38,527 nt of DNA from positions 1 through 38,527 of the forward strand of contig NZ_LOED01000023.1 of the NCBI RefSeq assembly GCF_001562425.1, read 5' to 3'. Each line of letters starts with the position of its first letter. Positions within the stretch are counted from its first letter, which is position 1. The position numbers were made by a program, and so were the translations under genes. The notes below the pieces were generated by a model. The model ran no database searches and was not told where the DNA came from. It saw only the letters and a list, made by a program, of their open reading frames with translations. Positions 14,682-23,698 of the stretch are shown here, piece by piece. The DNA is from Fervidicola ferrireducens (GTDB lineage Bacteria; Bacillota; Thermosediminibacteria; Thermosediminibacterales; Thermosediminibacteraceae).

Positions 14682-15782
14682 ATGATAAGGGCAATTATAG
14701 GCCCTGGCAAATACGTCCAGGGGAACGGGGTTTTAAAGCACATCAAAGAGCATACCTTAAAACTCGGAAGTTCGTTTTTCGTAATCGCCAGCGAAAACGG
14801 CATCAAAAGGACAAGGCCGATAATAGAGGAAAGTTTCGCGGGTGAAAAGGTAAAACTTATTTTTGAGCCATTCAACGGAGAATGTTCGGAAAATGAGATA
14901 AACAGGCTAAAAAATCTTGCAAAAGAGCACGGCTCGGAAGTAATTGTCGGAATCGGGGGCGGGAAGGTTCTCGATACTGCAAAAGCAGTAGCATATTATC
15001 TTTCGCTGCCTGTTGTGATTGTTCCCACTGTCGCATCGACCGATGCACCGTGCAGCGCGCTTTCCGTCATATACACCGACGAAGGAGTGTTTAGCAAGTA
15101 CTTGTTCCTTCCCAAAAATCCCGATGTGGTCCTTGTAGATACCGGCATGATAGCAAAAGCTCCGGCCAGGCTCCTGGTGGCTGGCATGGGCGATGCCTTG
15201 GCTACTTATTTCGAAGCCCGGGCGTGCATGCGCTCGAATGCCAAAGCATTGTCGGGCGGGCAAAGCACAAAAGCAGCTATGGCTCTTGCTGAACTTTGCT
15301 ACAGGACGCTTCTAGAGGACGGCCTTAAGGCCAAACTGGCCGTAGAGAAAAAGGCCTGCACGCCTGCAGTGGAGAATGTGGTGGAGGCCAATACTTACCT
15401 GAGCGGTATTGGATTTGAAAGTGGAGGGCTTGCAGCAGCCCACGCCATCCACAACGGATTTACTGTCTTGCATGAATGCCACCAGATGTATCACGGTGAG
15501 AAGGTAGCCTTCGGAACTATCGCCCAGTTGGTTTTGGAAAACAGCCCGATGGATGAACTGGAAGAAGTCATAGGCTTTTGCCTCGACGTGGGGCTGCCGG
15601 TAACTTTGGAAGAGCTTGGCATTAAAGAAGTGAAAGAAGAGGACATAAGGAAGGTGGCGGAAGCATCCTGCGCTGAGGGCGAGACCATCCACAATATGCC
15701 ATTTAAGGTTACGCCGGAAGACGTATATAACGCCATAATGGGTGCTGACGCGCTGGGCAAGGCTTTGAAAAAGCTTATGTAA
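14682..15782 (+). CDS. gldA: Glycerol dehydrogenase (iron/zinc-containing alcohol dehydrogenase family)
   Basis: The 366-residue protein is the normal GldA length. It has the NAD-binding VGIGGGKVLDTAKAVAYY, the PTVASTDAPCSALSVIY substrate-loop motif, and the zinc ligands Asp in GMGDALATYFEA, His in AAHAIHNGFT and His in YHGEKVAFGT. It oxidises glycerol to dihydroxyacetone with NAD (or the reverse) in the cytoplasm. It has its own promoter and a strong terminator, so it is a single-gene unit. Its metabolic link to the acid-sugar genes would be through dihydroxyacetone (phosphate), but this is only suggestive. Related enzymes of the family use other 1,2-diols. Confidence 0.9.
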   Translation: MIRAIIGPGKYVQGNGVLKHIKEHTLKLGSSFFVIASENGIKRTRPIIEESFAGEKVKLIFEPFNGECSENEINRLKNLAKEHGSEVIVGIGGGKVLDTAKAVAYYLSLPVVIVPTVASTDAPCSALSVIYTDEGVFSKYLFLPKNPDVVLVDTGMIAKAPARLLVAGMGDALATYFEARACMRSNAKALSGGQSTKAAMALAELCYRTLLEDGLKAKLAVEKKACTPAVENVVEANTYLSGIGFESGGLAAAHAIHNGFTVLHECHQMYHGEKVAFGTIAQLVLENSPMDELEEVIGFCLDVGLPVTLEELGIKEVKEEDIRKVAEASCAEGETIHNMPFKVTPEDVYNAIMGADALGKALKKLM

Positions 15783-15810
15783 GAAACTCTGACAAATTTT
15801 GCACAGCAAG

Positions 15811-15855
15811 ACCGCCGGTCCCGTAATCTGTAAATATCGGGGCCGGCGGTTTTTA
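15811..15855. terminator. Bidirectional terminator between gldA and the MATE gene
   Basis: A 13-bp stem, accgccggtcccg (15811-15823) with cggggccggcggt (15838-15850), contains one G-T pair and is followed by ttttt. It lies between two converging genes. Confidence 0.8.
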
Positions 15856-17253
15856 CTAGTGCCCTTCTAAACTTCTAAAGAGCGCCTTTTCTTTCCACGC
15901 TCCTCTTTTATAAAAGTAGGTGGTGATCAAAGCGCCGGATACCCAGGCAAAAAGCAGGGAAAAGAATATGGACTCGGGCCTGCCGTTTGGATGTGACGGG
16001 CTTCGCGTTATATAGGCGAGGCCGTAAGCTAAGGGAACCCTTAGAAAGAAGGTGGTGATGAGCGAAATCCACATAGGAGTCACCGTATCTCCCGCGCCGC
16101 GCATTACGCCGGAAAGCACCTGCGTCACGGCCATTGCTACATACCCTATGGCGAGGATTCTCATAAAACGCATACCTAGGTCCACCAGTTCGGTCGTCTG
16201 GGTGAAAATGGCCATGAGATACCTGCCAAAGATCAGCAGTACAATGGTGATGGCCGTTGAAACTCCCACAGCAATGGCAAGGCCCTGGCGGGTGCCCTCT
16301 TCGACCCTGTCCATCCTCCTTGCACCTACATTCTGGCCGGCGTAAGTGGTCATGGTGATGCCGAAAGTGAAATTGGGCATCATGGCGAATCCGTCTACCC
16401 GCATTACCATCACGTTTGCTGCTATAACCAATTCTCCGAAGCTGTTAGTAAGGGACTGGACTGTGACCATGGCAAGGGAAAAAATTGCCTGGGTAAGTCC
16501 AGAAGGAATTCCTAATTTTATTATCTGCATGACGTATTCTTTTATGGGTCTTAACATCTCGAGGTTCATATCAAATATGTCGTTCATCCTCTTCAATTTT
16601 ATAGCGCAGAGTATGGCGGATAAGACCTGGGCTATGACTGTCGCCAAGGCCACGCCTGCTACTCCCATATTGAAGCTTACGACGAACCATATATCGAGCA
16701 CCACGTTGAGTGCAGTCGAGATGAGCAAAAAAACCAGGGCTGATAGCGAATCGCCCAGTCCCCGCAGTACTCCTGAGAGAATATTAAAATAGGAGAAACC
16801 CCAGTTGCCCACAAGCAGTATCATCAGATAGTTAGTGCTCCAGTCCAGGATCGACTCAGGTGTATTTATCAATACCAGCATAGGCCTGACTACAAAGGGC
16901 GATATTACCATTATTATAGCAGAAGCTATTGCTGTGAGCGTTATACAGACTCCTATGGTGCGGGAAAGCTTCTCCCTGTCTTTTGCGCCGAAGTACTGAG
17001 ATACCATTATCCCCGCCCCTGTTGAGACCGCCACGAAAAGCACCAGCAAAAAGAAAAACACCGGGAATGCGCTTCCCACCGCCGCCAAAGCGTTGTCCCC
17101 TACATACCGCCCGATGACGATGGAATCGACGGTGTTATATAGCTGCTGGGCGATGTTGCCTATCAGCATGGGGATTGAAAATTCGACGATTCGCTTCCAG
17201 GGCGTTCCCACCGTCATGTCTTTCGGCGCAAAAAGTTCCGCTATTTTTGCCAT
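15856..17253 (-). CDS. MATE-family multidrug/cation efflux transporter
   Basis: The 465-residue membrane protein has about twelve hydrophobic segments in two MATE repeats. The start of repeat one reads IPMLIGNIAQQLYNTVDSIVIG, with NALAAVGSAFPVFF. Repeat two has GIPSGLTQAIFSLAMVTVQS, and FGITMTTYAGQNVGA follows. The late segment VTQVLSGVMRGAGDTV is characteristic of the bacterial NorM/DinF-like clade. It should export cationic compounds with sodium or protons across the inner membrane. It is transcribed alone on the minus strand, 42 bases after luxS in the same direction, and might be read together with it. The substrate is unknown. Confidence 0.88.
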   Translation of the reverse strand: MAKIAELFAPKDMTVGTPWKRIVEFSIPMLIGNIAQQLYNTVDSIVIGRYVGDNALAAVGSAFPVFFFLLVLFVAVSTGAGIMVSQYFGAKDREKLSRTIGVCITLTAIASAIIMVISPFVVRPMLVLINTPESILDWSTNYLMILLVGNWGFSYFNILSGVLRGLGDSLSALVFLLISTALNVVLDIWFVVSFNMGVAGVALATVIAQVLSAILCAIKLKRMNDIFDMNLEMLRPIKEYVMQIIKLGIPSGLTQAIFSLAMVTVQSLTNSFGELVIAANVMVMRVDGFAMMPNFTFGITMTTYAGQNVGARRMDRVEEGTRQGLAIAVGVSTAITIVLLIFGRYLMAIFTQTTELVDLGMRFMRILAIGYVAMAVTQVLSGVMRGAGDTVTPMWISLITTFFLRVPLAYGLAYITRSPSHPNGRPESIFFSLLFAWVSGALITTYFYKRGAWKEKALFRSLEGH

Positions 17254-17295
17254 CTCTTTACTTCAACCCCTTCTTAAAAAATAGATTTACGGCTG

Positions 17296-17748
17296 TTAAT
17301 CTGTAAATTCAAATAAGGATATCCCTTCTTCCAGGACCATTTTTGCAGCGTTTTTTGCGTCGACCAGCGAATGGTCTTTGAAATTCCCGCACTGGACTTC
17401 GTTGGCGGCGGGAACTTCCTCCGCTTTCAGGACTTTTTCAAGGGCGTTTTCCAGGGCTTTTTTAATTTCGGATAGAGGAGTTCTGCCGAACTTTATGAGG
17501 TAAAAGCCGGTCCTGCAACCCATTGGAGAAACGTCGATGACACCGTCTAGCTCCTCTCTCAAGAGCCCCGCAAGGAGATGCTCCAACGTATGTATACCCC
17601 CGGTGGATATCGCACCTTTATTGGGGGTTATGAACCTGAGGTCGTACTTGGCGACTAAGTCTCCTTTCGGCCCCTCTTCTACAGCGGCAAGCCTGACATA
17701 TGGTGCCTTAACCTTTGTGTGGTTGAATTCAAAACTTTCAACTTTCAC
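17296..17748 (-). CDS. luxS: S-ribosylhomocysteine lyase
   Basis: The 150-residue protein is full-length LuxS. The metal-binding motif HTLEHLLAGLLREE supplies the histidine pair, SPMGCRTGFYLI gives the catalytic cysteine, and QCGNFKDHSLVDAK completes the active site. It splits S-ribosylhomocysteine into homocysteine and DPD (the autoinducer-2 precursor) in the activated methyl cycle. It has a plausible promoter on the minus strand at 17773-17801 and a ggaggga ribosome site. No pfs/mtnN or other methyl-cycle gene is adjacent. A metabolic recycling role is sure; a signalling role is not implied. Confidence 0.93.
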   Translation of the reverse strand: MKVESFEFNHTKVKAPYVRLAAVEEGPKGDLVAKYDLRFITPNKGAISTGGIHTLEHLLAGLLREELDGVIDVSPMGCRTGFYLIKFGRTPLSEIKKALENALEKVLKAEEVPAANEVQCGNFKDHSLVDAKNAAKMVLEEGISLFEFTD

Positions 17749-17772
17749 GTCAATCCCTCCCGCTTGTTTATC

Positions 17773-17801
17773 ATTATACCATCAGCTATGCTTTTTGTAT
17801 A
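17773..17801 (-). promoter_or_regulatory. Probable sigma-A promoter of luxS
   Basis: On the minus strand tataca (17801-17796), a 17-base spacer and a perfect tataat (17778-17773) lie about 25 bases upstream of the luxS ATG. The -35 box is weak (four of six). Confidence 0.45.
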
Positions 17802-17917
17802 TACATGTTATTTTTATTAGTTATTAATATTATTGGCAGCTACTTTCCAATAAACTACTGTTAGTATTTGATATAATAGAAAATGATTAAAGAAAATGAC
17901 CTCGGGAGGAGAGAAAA

Positions 17918-19012
17918 ATGCGAAAGAGGATGAGAGAATATGGCCTTTCTACAGGGAATCTTCCAACAGGTCCATTGAATGCCATAACCGATGTGGAAGG
18001 GGTAAAGGTGGGGCACGTGACTTTGATTTCAGGTGAAGGAAAACTTATTCCCGGGGAGGGCCCCGTGCGGACGGGGGTGACCGCGATAATACCGCACGAT
18101 GGAAATATATTTAAGGAAAAGTTGATTGCCTCTTGCTTTGTGGGAAACGGCTTCGGCAAGTCCGCTGGGCTGATACAGATAAAGGAGCTGGGGACGCTGG
18201 AGACGCCGATAATCCTCACCAATACGCTTTCCGTCGGAATCGCCTCCGATGCCCTGGTGGAGTACATGCTTTCCCTCAACGAGGATATCGGTGTTACGAC
18301 CGGCACCGTAAACCCGGTGGTATTAGAGTGCAACGACGGGTACTTAAATGATATAAGAGGAAGGCATGTGAAACGAGAGCATGTCTTCGATGCCATAATG
18401 AGCGCAAAAAAGGAGTTCGAAACAGGAAGCGTGGGTGCCGGGACCGGCATGATATGCCACGGGTTTAAAGGCGGCATCGGCACCGCCTCGAGGCAAATCG
18501 AAATAGGGGGAAAGGTGTACACAGTAGGGGCTTTGCTCCTCACAAATTACGGCAGGATGGATGACCTCATTTTCAACGGCAAAAACGTGGGAAGGATGCT
18601 GAAAGAAAGGCTGGAAAGAGATATAAAAGGTAAGAAAGACACCATAGAGGAGGACAAAGGCTCGTGCATAATAGTCATCGCCACCGATGTGCCGCTGGAT
18701 GCGAGGGGCCTTGAGAGGGTGGCAAAGAGGGGGATATTGGGCCTTGCGAGGACCGGCTCCTTCATGGGAAACGGAAGCGGGGACATTGCACTTGCCTTTT
18801 CGACTGCAAACAGAGTTTGCCATTACGGCGAGCCTTTCATCAGAATCGAGACACTGTCCTCCCATTCTGATGAAATAAACAAGGTGTTTCAGGCAGCTGT
18901 GGAAGCGGTGGAGGAGGCAGTATGGGACTCTATGTTCACGGCGGAAAGAATAGTTGGGAGGGACTTTCACGAAGTCCCTATCTTGCCGGCGGAATTTTTT
19001 GAGGTGAAGTGA
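17918..19012 (+). CDS. P1-family (DmpA/BapA-like) N-terminal nucleophile aminopeptidase
   Basis: The 364-residue protein begins LPTGPLNAITDVEGVKVGHV, the P1 family signature. It has EGPVRTGVTAI, FVGNGFGKSAGLIQIKELG, TVNPVVLECNDGYLND and the autoprocessing region GNGSGDIALAFSTANRV, where the chain is cut before the serine that becomes the nucleophile. Members are aminopeptidases or amidases acting on small or beta-peptides. There is no signal peptide, so it is cytoplasmic. The start at 17918 follows a gggaggag site, and a TATAAT-like box lies at 17872-17877. It stands alone between luxS (divergent) and the HEPN gene. The physiological substrate is unknown. Confidence 0.88.
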   Translation: MRKRMREYGLSTGNLPTGPLNAITDVEGVKVGHVTLISGEGKLIPGEGPVRTGVTAIIPHDGNIFKEKLIASCFVGNGFGKSAGLIQIKELGTLETPIILTNTLSVGIASDALVEYMLSLNEDIGVTTGTVNPVVLECNDGYLNDIRGRHVKREHVFDAIMSAKKEFETGSVGAGTGMICHGFKGGIGTASRQIEIGGKVYTVGALLLTNYGRMDDLIFNGKNVGRMLKERLERDIKGKKDTIEEDKGSCIIVIATDVPLDARGLERVAKRGILGLARTGSFMGNGSGDIALAFSTANRVCHYGEPFIRIETLSSHSDEINKVFQAAVEAVEEAVWDSMFTAERIVGRDFHEVPILPAEFFEVK

Positions 19013-19102
19013 AATTACGCACTTCTGATTGAAACCAGGTTTACAGAATATAAAAAAATTTGATATCATGTAAGCGAATCTATGATTGTTGGAGGAAGAC
19101 AA

Positions 19103-19495
19103 ATGCCCAACAGAGCTTTTGATTGGTTAAAACAAGCGATAAAGGATTTGGATCATGCAAAATTGTCCATGGAAAGCAATGATCATGAATGGGCTTGTTT
19201 TGCAGCGCATCAGGCCGGCGAAAAGGCGGTAAAAGCGCTTCACCTTTACCTTGGCCAGGAAGCATGGGGGCACGTGATATCCAGGCTTTTAAGAGAACTT
19301 CCCGAAAGTATTGGTATAAGCCAGGACCTCATTGAAAAGGCAAAAGTGCTCGATAACTTTTATATACCTGCAAGATATCCGGATAGTCACCCTGATGGAG
19401 CACCATTTGAGCACTATGGTCCATTACAGAGTAAGGAGGCTGTAAAATATGCCTGTGAGATCGTCGAATTCGTCCGTTCTAAAATGGCCGGATAA
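19103..19495 (+). CDS. HEPN-domain protein (HepT-like toxin candidate)
   Basis: The 130-residue all-helical HEPN protein has AFDWLKQAIKDLDHAKLSM, then WACFAAHQAGEKAVKALHLY, typical of the COG2250 group. Near the C-terminus ARYPDSHPDG contains an R-x4-H arrangement, reminiscent of the RX4-6H ribonuclease motif, though RYPD..P is also a structural signature of this group. The start is ATG 19103 behind ggaggaag. It overlaps the nucleotidyltransferase gene by 47 bases, the standard HEPN-MNT pairing. In studied pairs the transferase modifies and silences the HEPN RNase. The pair sits directly upstream of jetA with only a 20-base gap, so it may be co-transcribed with Wadjet. Confidence 0.82.
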   Translation: MPNRAFDWLKQAIKDLDHAKLSMESNDHEWACFAAHQAGEKAVKALHLYLGQEAWGHVISRLLRELPESIGISQDLIEKAKVLDNFYIPARYPDSHPDGAPFEHYGPLQSKEAVKYACEIVEFVRSKMAG

Positions 19496-19808
19496 GGAAG
19501 CTGTTGTTTCGTCCCTTTTAAAATGGATCGAAGAGGTGAAACAAAATAGGGATGATATATTGAAAATAGGGTATTTCGGGTCCTATGCCCGCGGAGACTG
19601 GGGGGTAGGAAGCGACCTTGATGTGATATTCGTGCTCAAAGGGTCCGATGTTTCTTTTTTTAAGCGTTCTCTTAACTGGGATACGGACGAAATTCCGGTC
19701 CCTGTGGATTTGCTGGTATATACCGAGGAAGAATACGAGGAAATGAAAAAGGCAAATTCGAAGTTTTATAAAGAACTTGAAAAAGAAGCTGTGTGGATAT
19801 ATCCTTAA
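19449..19808 (+). CDS. Minimal nucleotidyltransferase (MntA-like antitoxin candidate)
   Basis: The 119-residue protein has the pol-beta nucleotidyltransferase signature GYFGSYARGDWGVGSDLDVI, with the two acidic metal ligands of GSx10DxD, and a later VPVDLLVYTEEEY with the third acidic residue. The start at 19449 has a strong aaggagg site nine bases upstream, inside the end of the HEPN gene. Such MNT proteins add AMP to a tyrosine of their HEPN partner. It ends 20 bases before jetA, linking the pair with the Wadjet operon. The toxin-antitoxin role is inferred from family and order. Confidence 0.85.
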   Translation: MPVRSSNSSVLKWPDKEAVVSSLLKWIEEVKQNRDDILKIGYFGSYARGDWGVGSDLDVIFVLKGSDVSFFKRSLNWDTDEIPVPVDLLVYTEEEYEEMKKANSKFYKELEKEAVWIYP

Positions 19809-19828
19809 AACATAATGAGGGAAAAAGC

Positions 19829-21214
19829 ATGGCCTTTTTCGACAAAATTCCGGAAAATCTTTTTTCAGTCTTGGCTTCCAAAAATAAACACGTCTACCTG
19901 GACTCCCTTTTTATAATCTTTCAGGCGTACCAGGAGGAAATGCTCGTAAAAAAGGACGACCTGGTGGAAAGGCTGAAAAGTTACCTTGAAAATTCGAGCT
20001 TTTTGCCCGAGGAGGAAGAAGACGAGGAAAGGCCCGACGACGCAAGCCTTTCGGCTCTCGCCCATTTTATTTTGCGAAAGCTTGAAAAAACCGGCTGGAT
20101 ATACAGGGACTATTCGGAAAATTTTATAGAAGAAATTATATACCTTCACGATTACTCGATAAAAATCCTGAATACGCTGTATGAGCTTCAGGTGGATGAA
20201 GTGAAGGACTACGGTTCGTACGTCCATTCGGCCTACAACAACCTGAAAAATCAGGACCTCGAAAGGAACGAGGACGCCATCTTCGCCCTCAGGGAAGCTT
20301 ACAGGAGGACGAAAGACCTCGTAAACGAGCTCAAAAGCCTTCTCAACAACCTGAGGAAATATCACCAGTCCCTTTATGAAAAGGAAGAGATAAGGCAGAT
20401 TTTGAGGGAACACTTCGACGAGTTCAGGGAACTTATCGACGAGAGGATATACCACCCCCTGAAGACCCTCGATTCCATCCCCCGCTACAAGACCCCTATC
20501 ATAAATATTTTAAACTCCTGGCTTTACGACAAAGAAATGATGGACCTCTTGGTGAAATCTTCCGTGAGGCGGAGGATTTACAAGGATGAGGAAGAAGCCC
20601 TTGAGAAAGTTACGGGGATGATAACCGAGATAGTGAACATCTACTACAATATAGATGTTTTGCTAAAAGAAATTGATAGAAAGCGGGCGGCCTATACTAG
20701 GGCTTCGGTGGAGAGGATGCAGTACCTTTTGAACGTAGATATGAGCCTAAAAGGTAAAATAGTGGAGATACTCAAAGCTCTGCCGGAAAATGAGGAAATA
20801 GTAACCGCCGTAAACGAGGCCGTTTTGCTTTTTCCCCAAAGCTACATCGATGAGAATTCCCTTTACGTAAAGAAATCCGAGCGGAAACTGCAGGATATAA
20901 AATTCACCAAAATAAAAGAGCCCGAGGAAGAAGGCGTTTTCGAAAAGGAGATGGAAAGCTTAAAAGAAAGGCTCAAGAGTGCTTTGACGCGAAAGAAGGT
21001 CTTTGAGTTTTTCAAAAAGCTTTTAAAGGGGAAAAGAGAAGTTTTCTCAGAAGAAATAAACCTTGAAAACGATGAGGAATTTTTGATGCTCATACTGGGG
21101 GTCATAATGCACGACGAAAAAGGTTCCTTTTACGATGTGGCCTTTGAAGAAAAAGGAAGCGTATCCGTAAACGGCTACAGGATTCCCCGCATGAAGATAA
21201 AAAAGAAGGTGTGA
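19829..21214 (+). CDS. jetA: Wadjet anti-plasmid system protein JetA
   Basis: The 461-residue protein is recognised as JetA (kleisin/MukF-like subunit) from its sequence style and position as first gene of jetABCD. It opens MAFFDKIPENLFSVLASKNK, is rich in charged helices, and has a winged-helix-like N-terminal half and a long helical middle. The start at 19829 is chosen for the gaggg site and family N-terminus; an upstream extension of 12 codons is unlikely. JetA bridges the JetC ATPase heads and recruits JetB. The complex extrudes loops of small circular DNA, and JetD then cuts it. It overlaps or abuts jetB directly. Confidence 0.82.
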   Translation: MAFFDKIPENLFSVLASKNKHVYLDSLFIIFQAYQEEMLVKKDDLVERLKSYLENSSFLPEEEEDEERPDDASLSALAHFILRKLEKTGWIYRDYSENFIEEIIYLHDYSIKILNTLYELQVDEVKDYGSYVHSAYNNLKNQDLERNEDAIFALREAYRRTKDLVNELKSLLNNLRKYHQSLYEKEEIRQILREHFDEFRELIDERIYHPLKTLDSIPRYKTPIINILNSWLYDKEMMDLLVKSSVRRRIYKDEEEALEKVTGMITEIVNIYYNIDVLLKEIDRKRAAYTRASVERMQYLLNVDMSLKGKIVEILKALPENEEIVTAVNEAVLLFPQSYIDENSLYVKKSERKLQDIKFTKIKEPEEEGVFEKEMESLKERLKSALTRKKVFEFFKKLLKGKREVFSEEINLENDEEFLMLILGVIMHDEKGSFYDVAFEEKGSVSVNGYRIPRMKIKKKV

Positions 21215-21216
21215 AG

Positions 21217-21843
21217 ATGTGGCATGAGGAATACGAAAAGATGAGCGATTCCCAAAAGCAGGAATTTGCAAGGCTGGTAAACTTCCTCCTTTCTCACAAT
21301 TTTATCCTGAGGGAAAAGTATGACAAAACCTCGATGAACGTGAGGATAAACCCGGACTATAGATTCGTGGAACGCTACTTTGAAGTCTTTTCGGGCTACC
21401 TTTCCATGGCCGGCTGGGACGTACACAAAGACAACCACTACGGCGTGATTTCTATATTCAACAGATTCGAGCAGAACCGCGCAAGGCTGAAAAAATTCGA
21501 AACCATTGTGCTTTTTGCCTTAAGGCTTTTGTACGAAGAAGAAAGGGAAAAAATTTCTCTGAGAAAGGACGTTATAGTGACGAAGGGCGACGTGGTGAGA
21601 AAACTTCTCAACACCGGGGCTATAGACAGGAAACCGGCAGAAAGGGATTTAAACGAAACTTTGAATCTTTTTAAGAATTACCAGATTATAGAGAAAATAG
21701 AAAATCCGCTGGACGACTACGAAAGCAAGATAATCATTTACCCTTCGATTTTGCACGTCCTGCCATCCGAAAAGATTAATGTGATCTATAGAATGATAGA
21801 GGAAAAAAGTGCGGAAGAAGAAATACCCGAAGGGGAGGAATAA
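21217..21843 (+). CDS. jetB: Wadjet system protein JetB (DUF4194, MukE-like)
   Basis: The 208-residue, charged, helical protein has a winged-helix-like architecture and matches the DUF4194/JetB family. It includes QEFARLVNFLLSHNFILREK early, FSGYLSMAGWDVHKDNHYGV, and KKFETIVLFALRLLYEEERE. It binds JetA in the SMC-like complex. The start at ATG 21217 has an aaggtg site; a GTG at 21211 is the alternative. In normal Wadjet operons jetC follows at once. Here 2.18 kb of a TnpB-type element separates the two, so co-expression of jetCD with jetAB must pass through the insertion or use a new promoter. Confidence 0.82.
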   Translation: MWHEEYEKMSDSQKQEFARLVNFLLSHNFILREKYDKTSMNVRINPDYRFVERYFEVFSGYLSMAGWDVHKDNHYGVISIFNRFEQNRARLKKFETIVLFALRLLYEEEREKISLRKDVIVTKGDVVRKLLNTGAIDRKPAERDLNETLNLFKNYQIIEKIENPLDDYESKIIIYPSILHVLPSEKINVIYRMIEEKSAEEEIPEGEE

Positions 21844-21904
21844 AGCAGCTACAAGAAAATGTACTGTAGTTAACTTTACTTAACTATTTTGCCGCCATAA
21901 AAGC

Positions 21905-22009
21905 ATGGAACTCTTATCCACTGAAGAAACAGCGAAGAGATTAGGCAAGGTTTTATCAAATCTGTGCGGCGGCCAGCGGAGATACCCGGTTTCCGGGAGC
22001 TGATAAGAA
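21905..22009 (+). pseudogene. IS607-type TnpA recombinase remnant
   Basis: From ATG 21905 the frame gives MELLSTEETAKRLG, the MerR-like helix-turn-helix start of IS607 TnpA. A shift later it gives FIKSVRRP and then GGQRRYPVS in another frame, matching the usual TPGGHRRYPES end of the DNA-binding domain, followed by ELIRNAEE. The catalytic serine domain is entirely absent and several frameshifts are present. The remnant runs into the tnpB start. Confidence 0.65.
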
Positions 22010-23698
22010 ATGCCGAAGAAACAGAAAAAGGACAAATTTAGCATGACACTAAGCGGCGAGTTCTTTCCGGAAGTTTACCCTGCCTTTCGCTCGCAAAAAT
22101 GGAGCCGTGGCGAGGAAGACCCCCTTAAGACAGAAATGCGCCTTTTTTCTGCCTGTATGCGCTGGGCCTTCAATCGGCTCCTGGAGGGTACATCCCGGGA
22201 TGAAATAAAGAAATTGGGGCAGGAACTCTTCGGAATCAACTCCCGATATGCGGACGACGCAAGGCTCAAAGCCCAGGCCCTGCTGGACTCCCAAAAAGAG
22301 CTGCTGGAGCTGGAGATTGAGGAGACGAAAAACAAGCTGAACCGGGCGAGGAAGAAGCTTGGCACTGCCATGAGGAAACTGGCGAAAGCAGAAGAAAAAG
22401 GTGATACGCCAGAAGATATCGAGAAGCTTCATCTTGCAGTTAAAGGGCGGAACAACCGGGTGGCATCCCTGGAGAAAAAGCTGGCCGAACTTGAAATCCA
22501 TCAAGAGAATGGCACGATACCGAAGGTAGTCTTTGGCGGCAGAAAGCTATGGGAAAAGGTTTGCAAAGGGCTGGCCACGCGGGAAGAGTGGCGAGCATCC
22601 CGCAAAAACCGCCTCTACTCCCGGGGAGACGAGACAAAGGGCGGCAACCCTAACATCAAGGTATCCTTTGAGGGGCAGGAGTTCTGCCTGGCTGTCTCCA
22701 TATCCCACCTTTCCGAACAGACAGGCACGGATAAACTTGGCCGCCCGAAGATGAGCAAAGCCCCAAGAGTAGAAGGAAGGTTGTGGCTGCCGGAGAAGCA
22801 CCGGGACCTTATGCGGATATGGCTTGCCATGAAACTGCCCTATACAGTAGAGCTGGTCCATACTCAGAAAGGCCGCTATATAGCGCATCTCACGCTGGAT
22901 TTGGGCATGATGAAGGAACCCGATTTTACTAAAGGCTGTCTAGCCCTGGACATCAACCCTGACGGCGTAGCCTTATGCAATACAAACGCCTCAGGCCAGC
23001 CCGAGCCGTGGCCGGAAGATTTTAAAATCCCTTGCCCCGGCAACCTGGGCAAATATGAAGGAGAGTTTCAAATTATCACTTACCCGAACGGCTTTCTCTA
23101 CATCAGGATACCCGACCTAGCCTATACTTCCGGTTTCCGGCGGGATTACCTGATAGGCGTCTTAGCAAAGGTAATCATTGAAATAGCTTTCTCCCTGGGC
23201 AAACCAATTGCCCTGGAGGACTTGAAGTTTAGTAAAGACAGGCTGGATACCAACAAAAAATTTAACCGGATGGCTTCAAACTTTCCCTTTGCCAGAATGG
23301 TGGAAGCGGTGTGCAGGAGAGCAGTCAAAGAAGGAGTGCCGTTTAAGCTAGTATCTGCCCGGGACACGTCCACCATTGGCTACTGGAAGTATAAAAAACG
23401 TTACGCCGTTCCGGAGCACTGTGCTGCGGCACTGGTTATTGGCCGCAGAGCAATGGGTTTTGAGGAACGGATAACGAAAGAACTCAAACAAATGGTAGCC
23501 CAAATCAAGCAAAATCTGACCTTTAAGGTTTATCCTTATACACCGAGGGAAGGAAGAGGGATGACCCGCAGGGTCAGGGCCTGCTTGAGGCGGCTGGAGG
23601 AAAAGCTCCTATTGCACAACGGGCTTGCCATATGGCAGCAGGAGGCGTTTTACTCCGTCTGGCACGACCTCAAGGAACTAGCCCTGTCCTTACGGTGA
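22010..23698 (+). CDS. tnpB: TnpB-like RuvC-fold nuclease of an IS607-type element
   Basis: The 562-residue protein is complete and longer than a typical 400-residue TnpB. The extra length is mostly a charged coiled-coil (about residues 85-165). Blocks: VVFGGRKLWEKV; CLALDINPDGVALCNT (RuvC I Asp); PIALEDLKFSKDRLDTNKKF (RuvC II Glu); VSARDTSTIGYWKYKK, then EHCAAALVIGRRAMGF (RuvC III region). His stands at the position of the usual third Asp and there is no CxxC zinc ribbon. The family is a homing RNA-guided nuclease that uses an RNA from the element's right end. The gene is intact whereas its tnpA is rubble. Same family as the genes at 1-1382 and 38419. Whether it still cuts DNA is unknown. 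Confidence 0.86.
   Translation: MPKKQKKDKFSMTLSGEFFPEVYPAFRSQKWSRGEEDPLKTEMRLFSACMRWAFNRLLEGTSRDEIKKLGQELFGINSRYADDARLKAQALLDSQKELLELEIEETKNKLNRARKKLGTAMRKLAKAEEKGDTPEDIEKLHLAVKGRNNRVASLEKKLAELEIHQENGTIPKVVFGGRKLWEKVCKGLATREEWRASRKNRLYSRGDETKGGNPNIKVSFEGQEFCLAVSISHLSEQTGTDKLGRPKMSKAPRVEGRLWLPEKHRDLMRIWLAMKLPYTVELVHTQKGRYIAHLTLDLGMMKEPDFTKGCLALDINPDGVALCNTNASGQPEPWPEDFKIPCPGNLGKYEGEFQIITYPNGFLYIRIPDLAYTSGFRRDYLIGVLAKVIIEIAFSLGKPIALEDLKFSKDRLDTNKKFNRMASNFPFARMVEAVCRRAVKEGVPFKLVSARDTSTIGYWKYKKRYAVPEHCAAALVIGRRAMGFEERITKELKQMVAQIKQNLTFKVYPYTPREGRGMTRRVRACLRRLEEKLLLHNGLAIWQQEAFYSVWHDLKELALSLR

Noticed and set aside
17296-17748. Evidence for AI-2 quorum sensing
   Set aside because: luxS alone is a metabolic gene; no AI-2 receptor or lsr gene is in the window.
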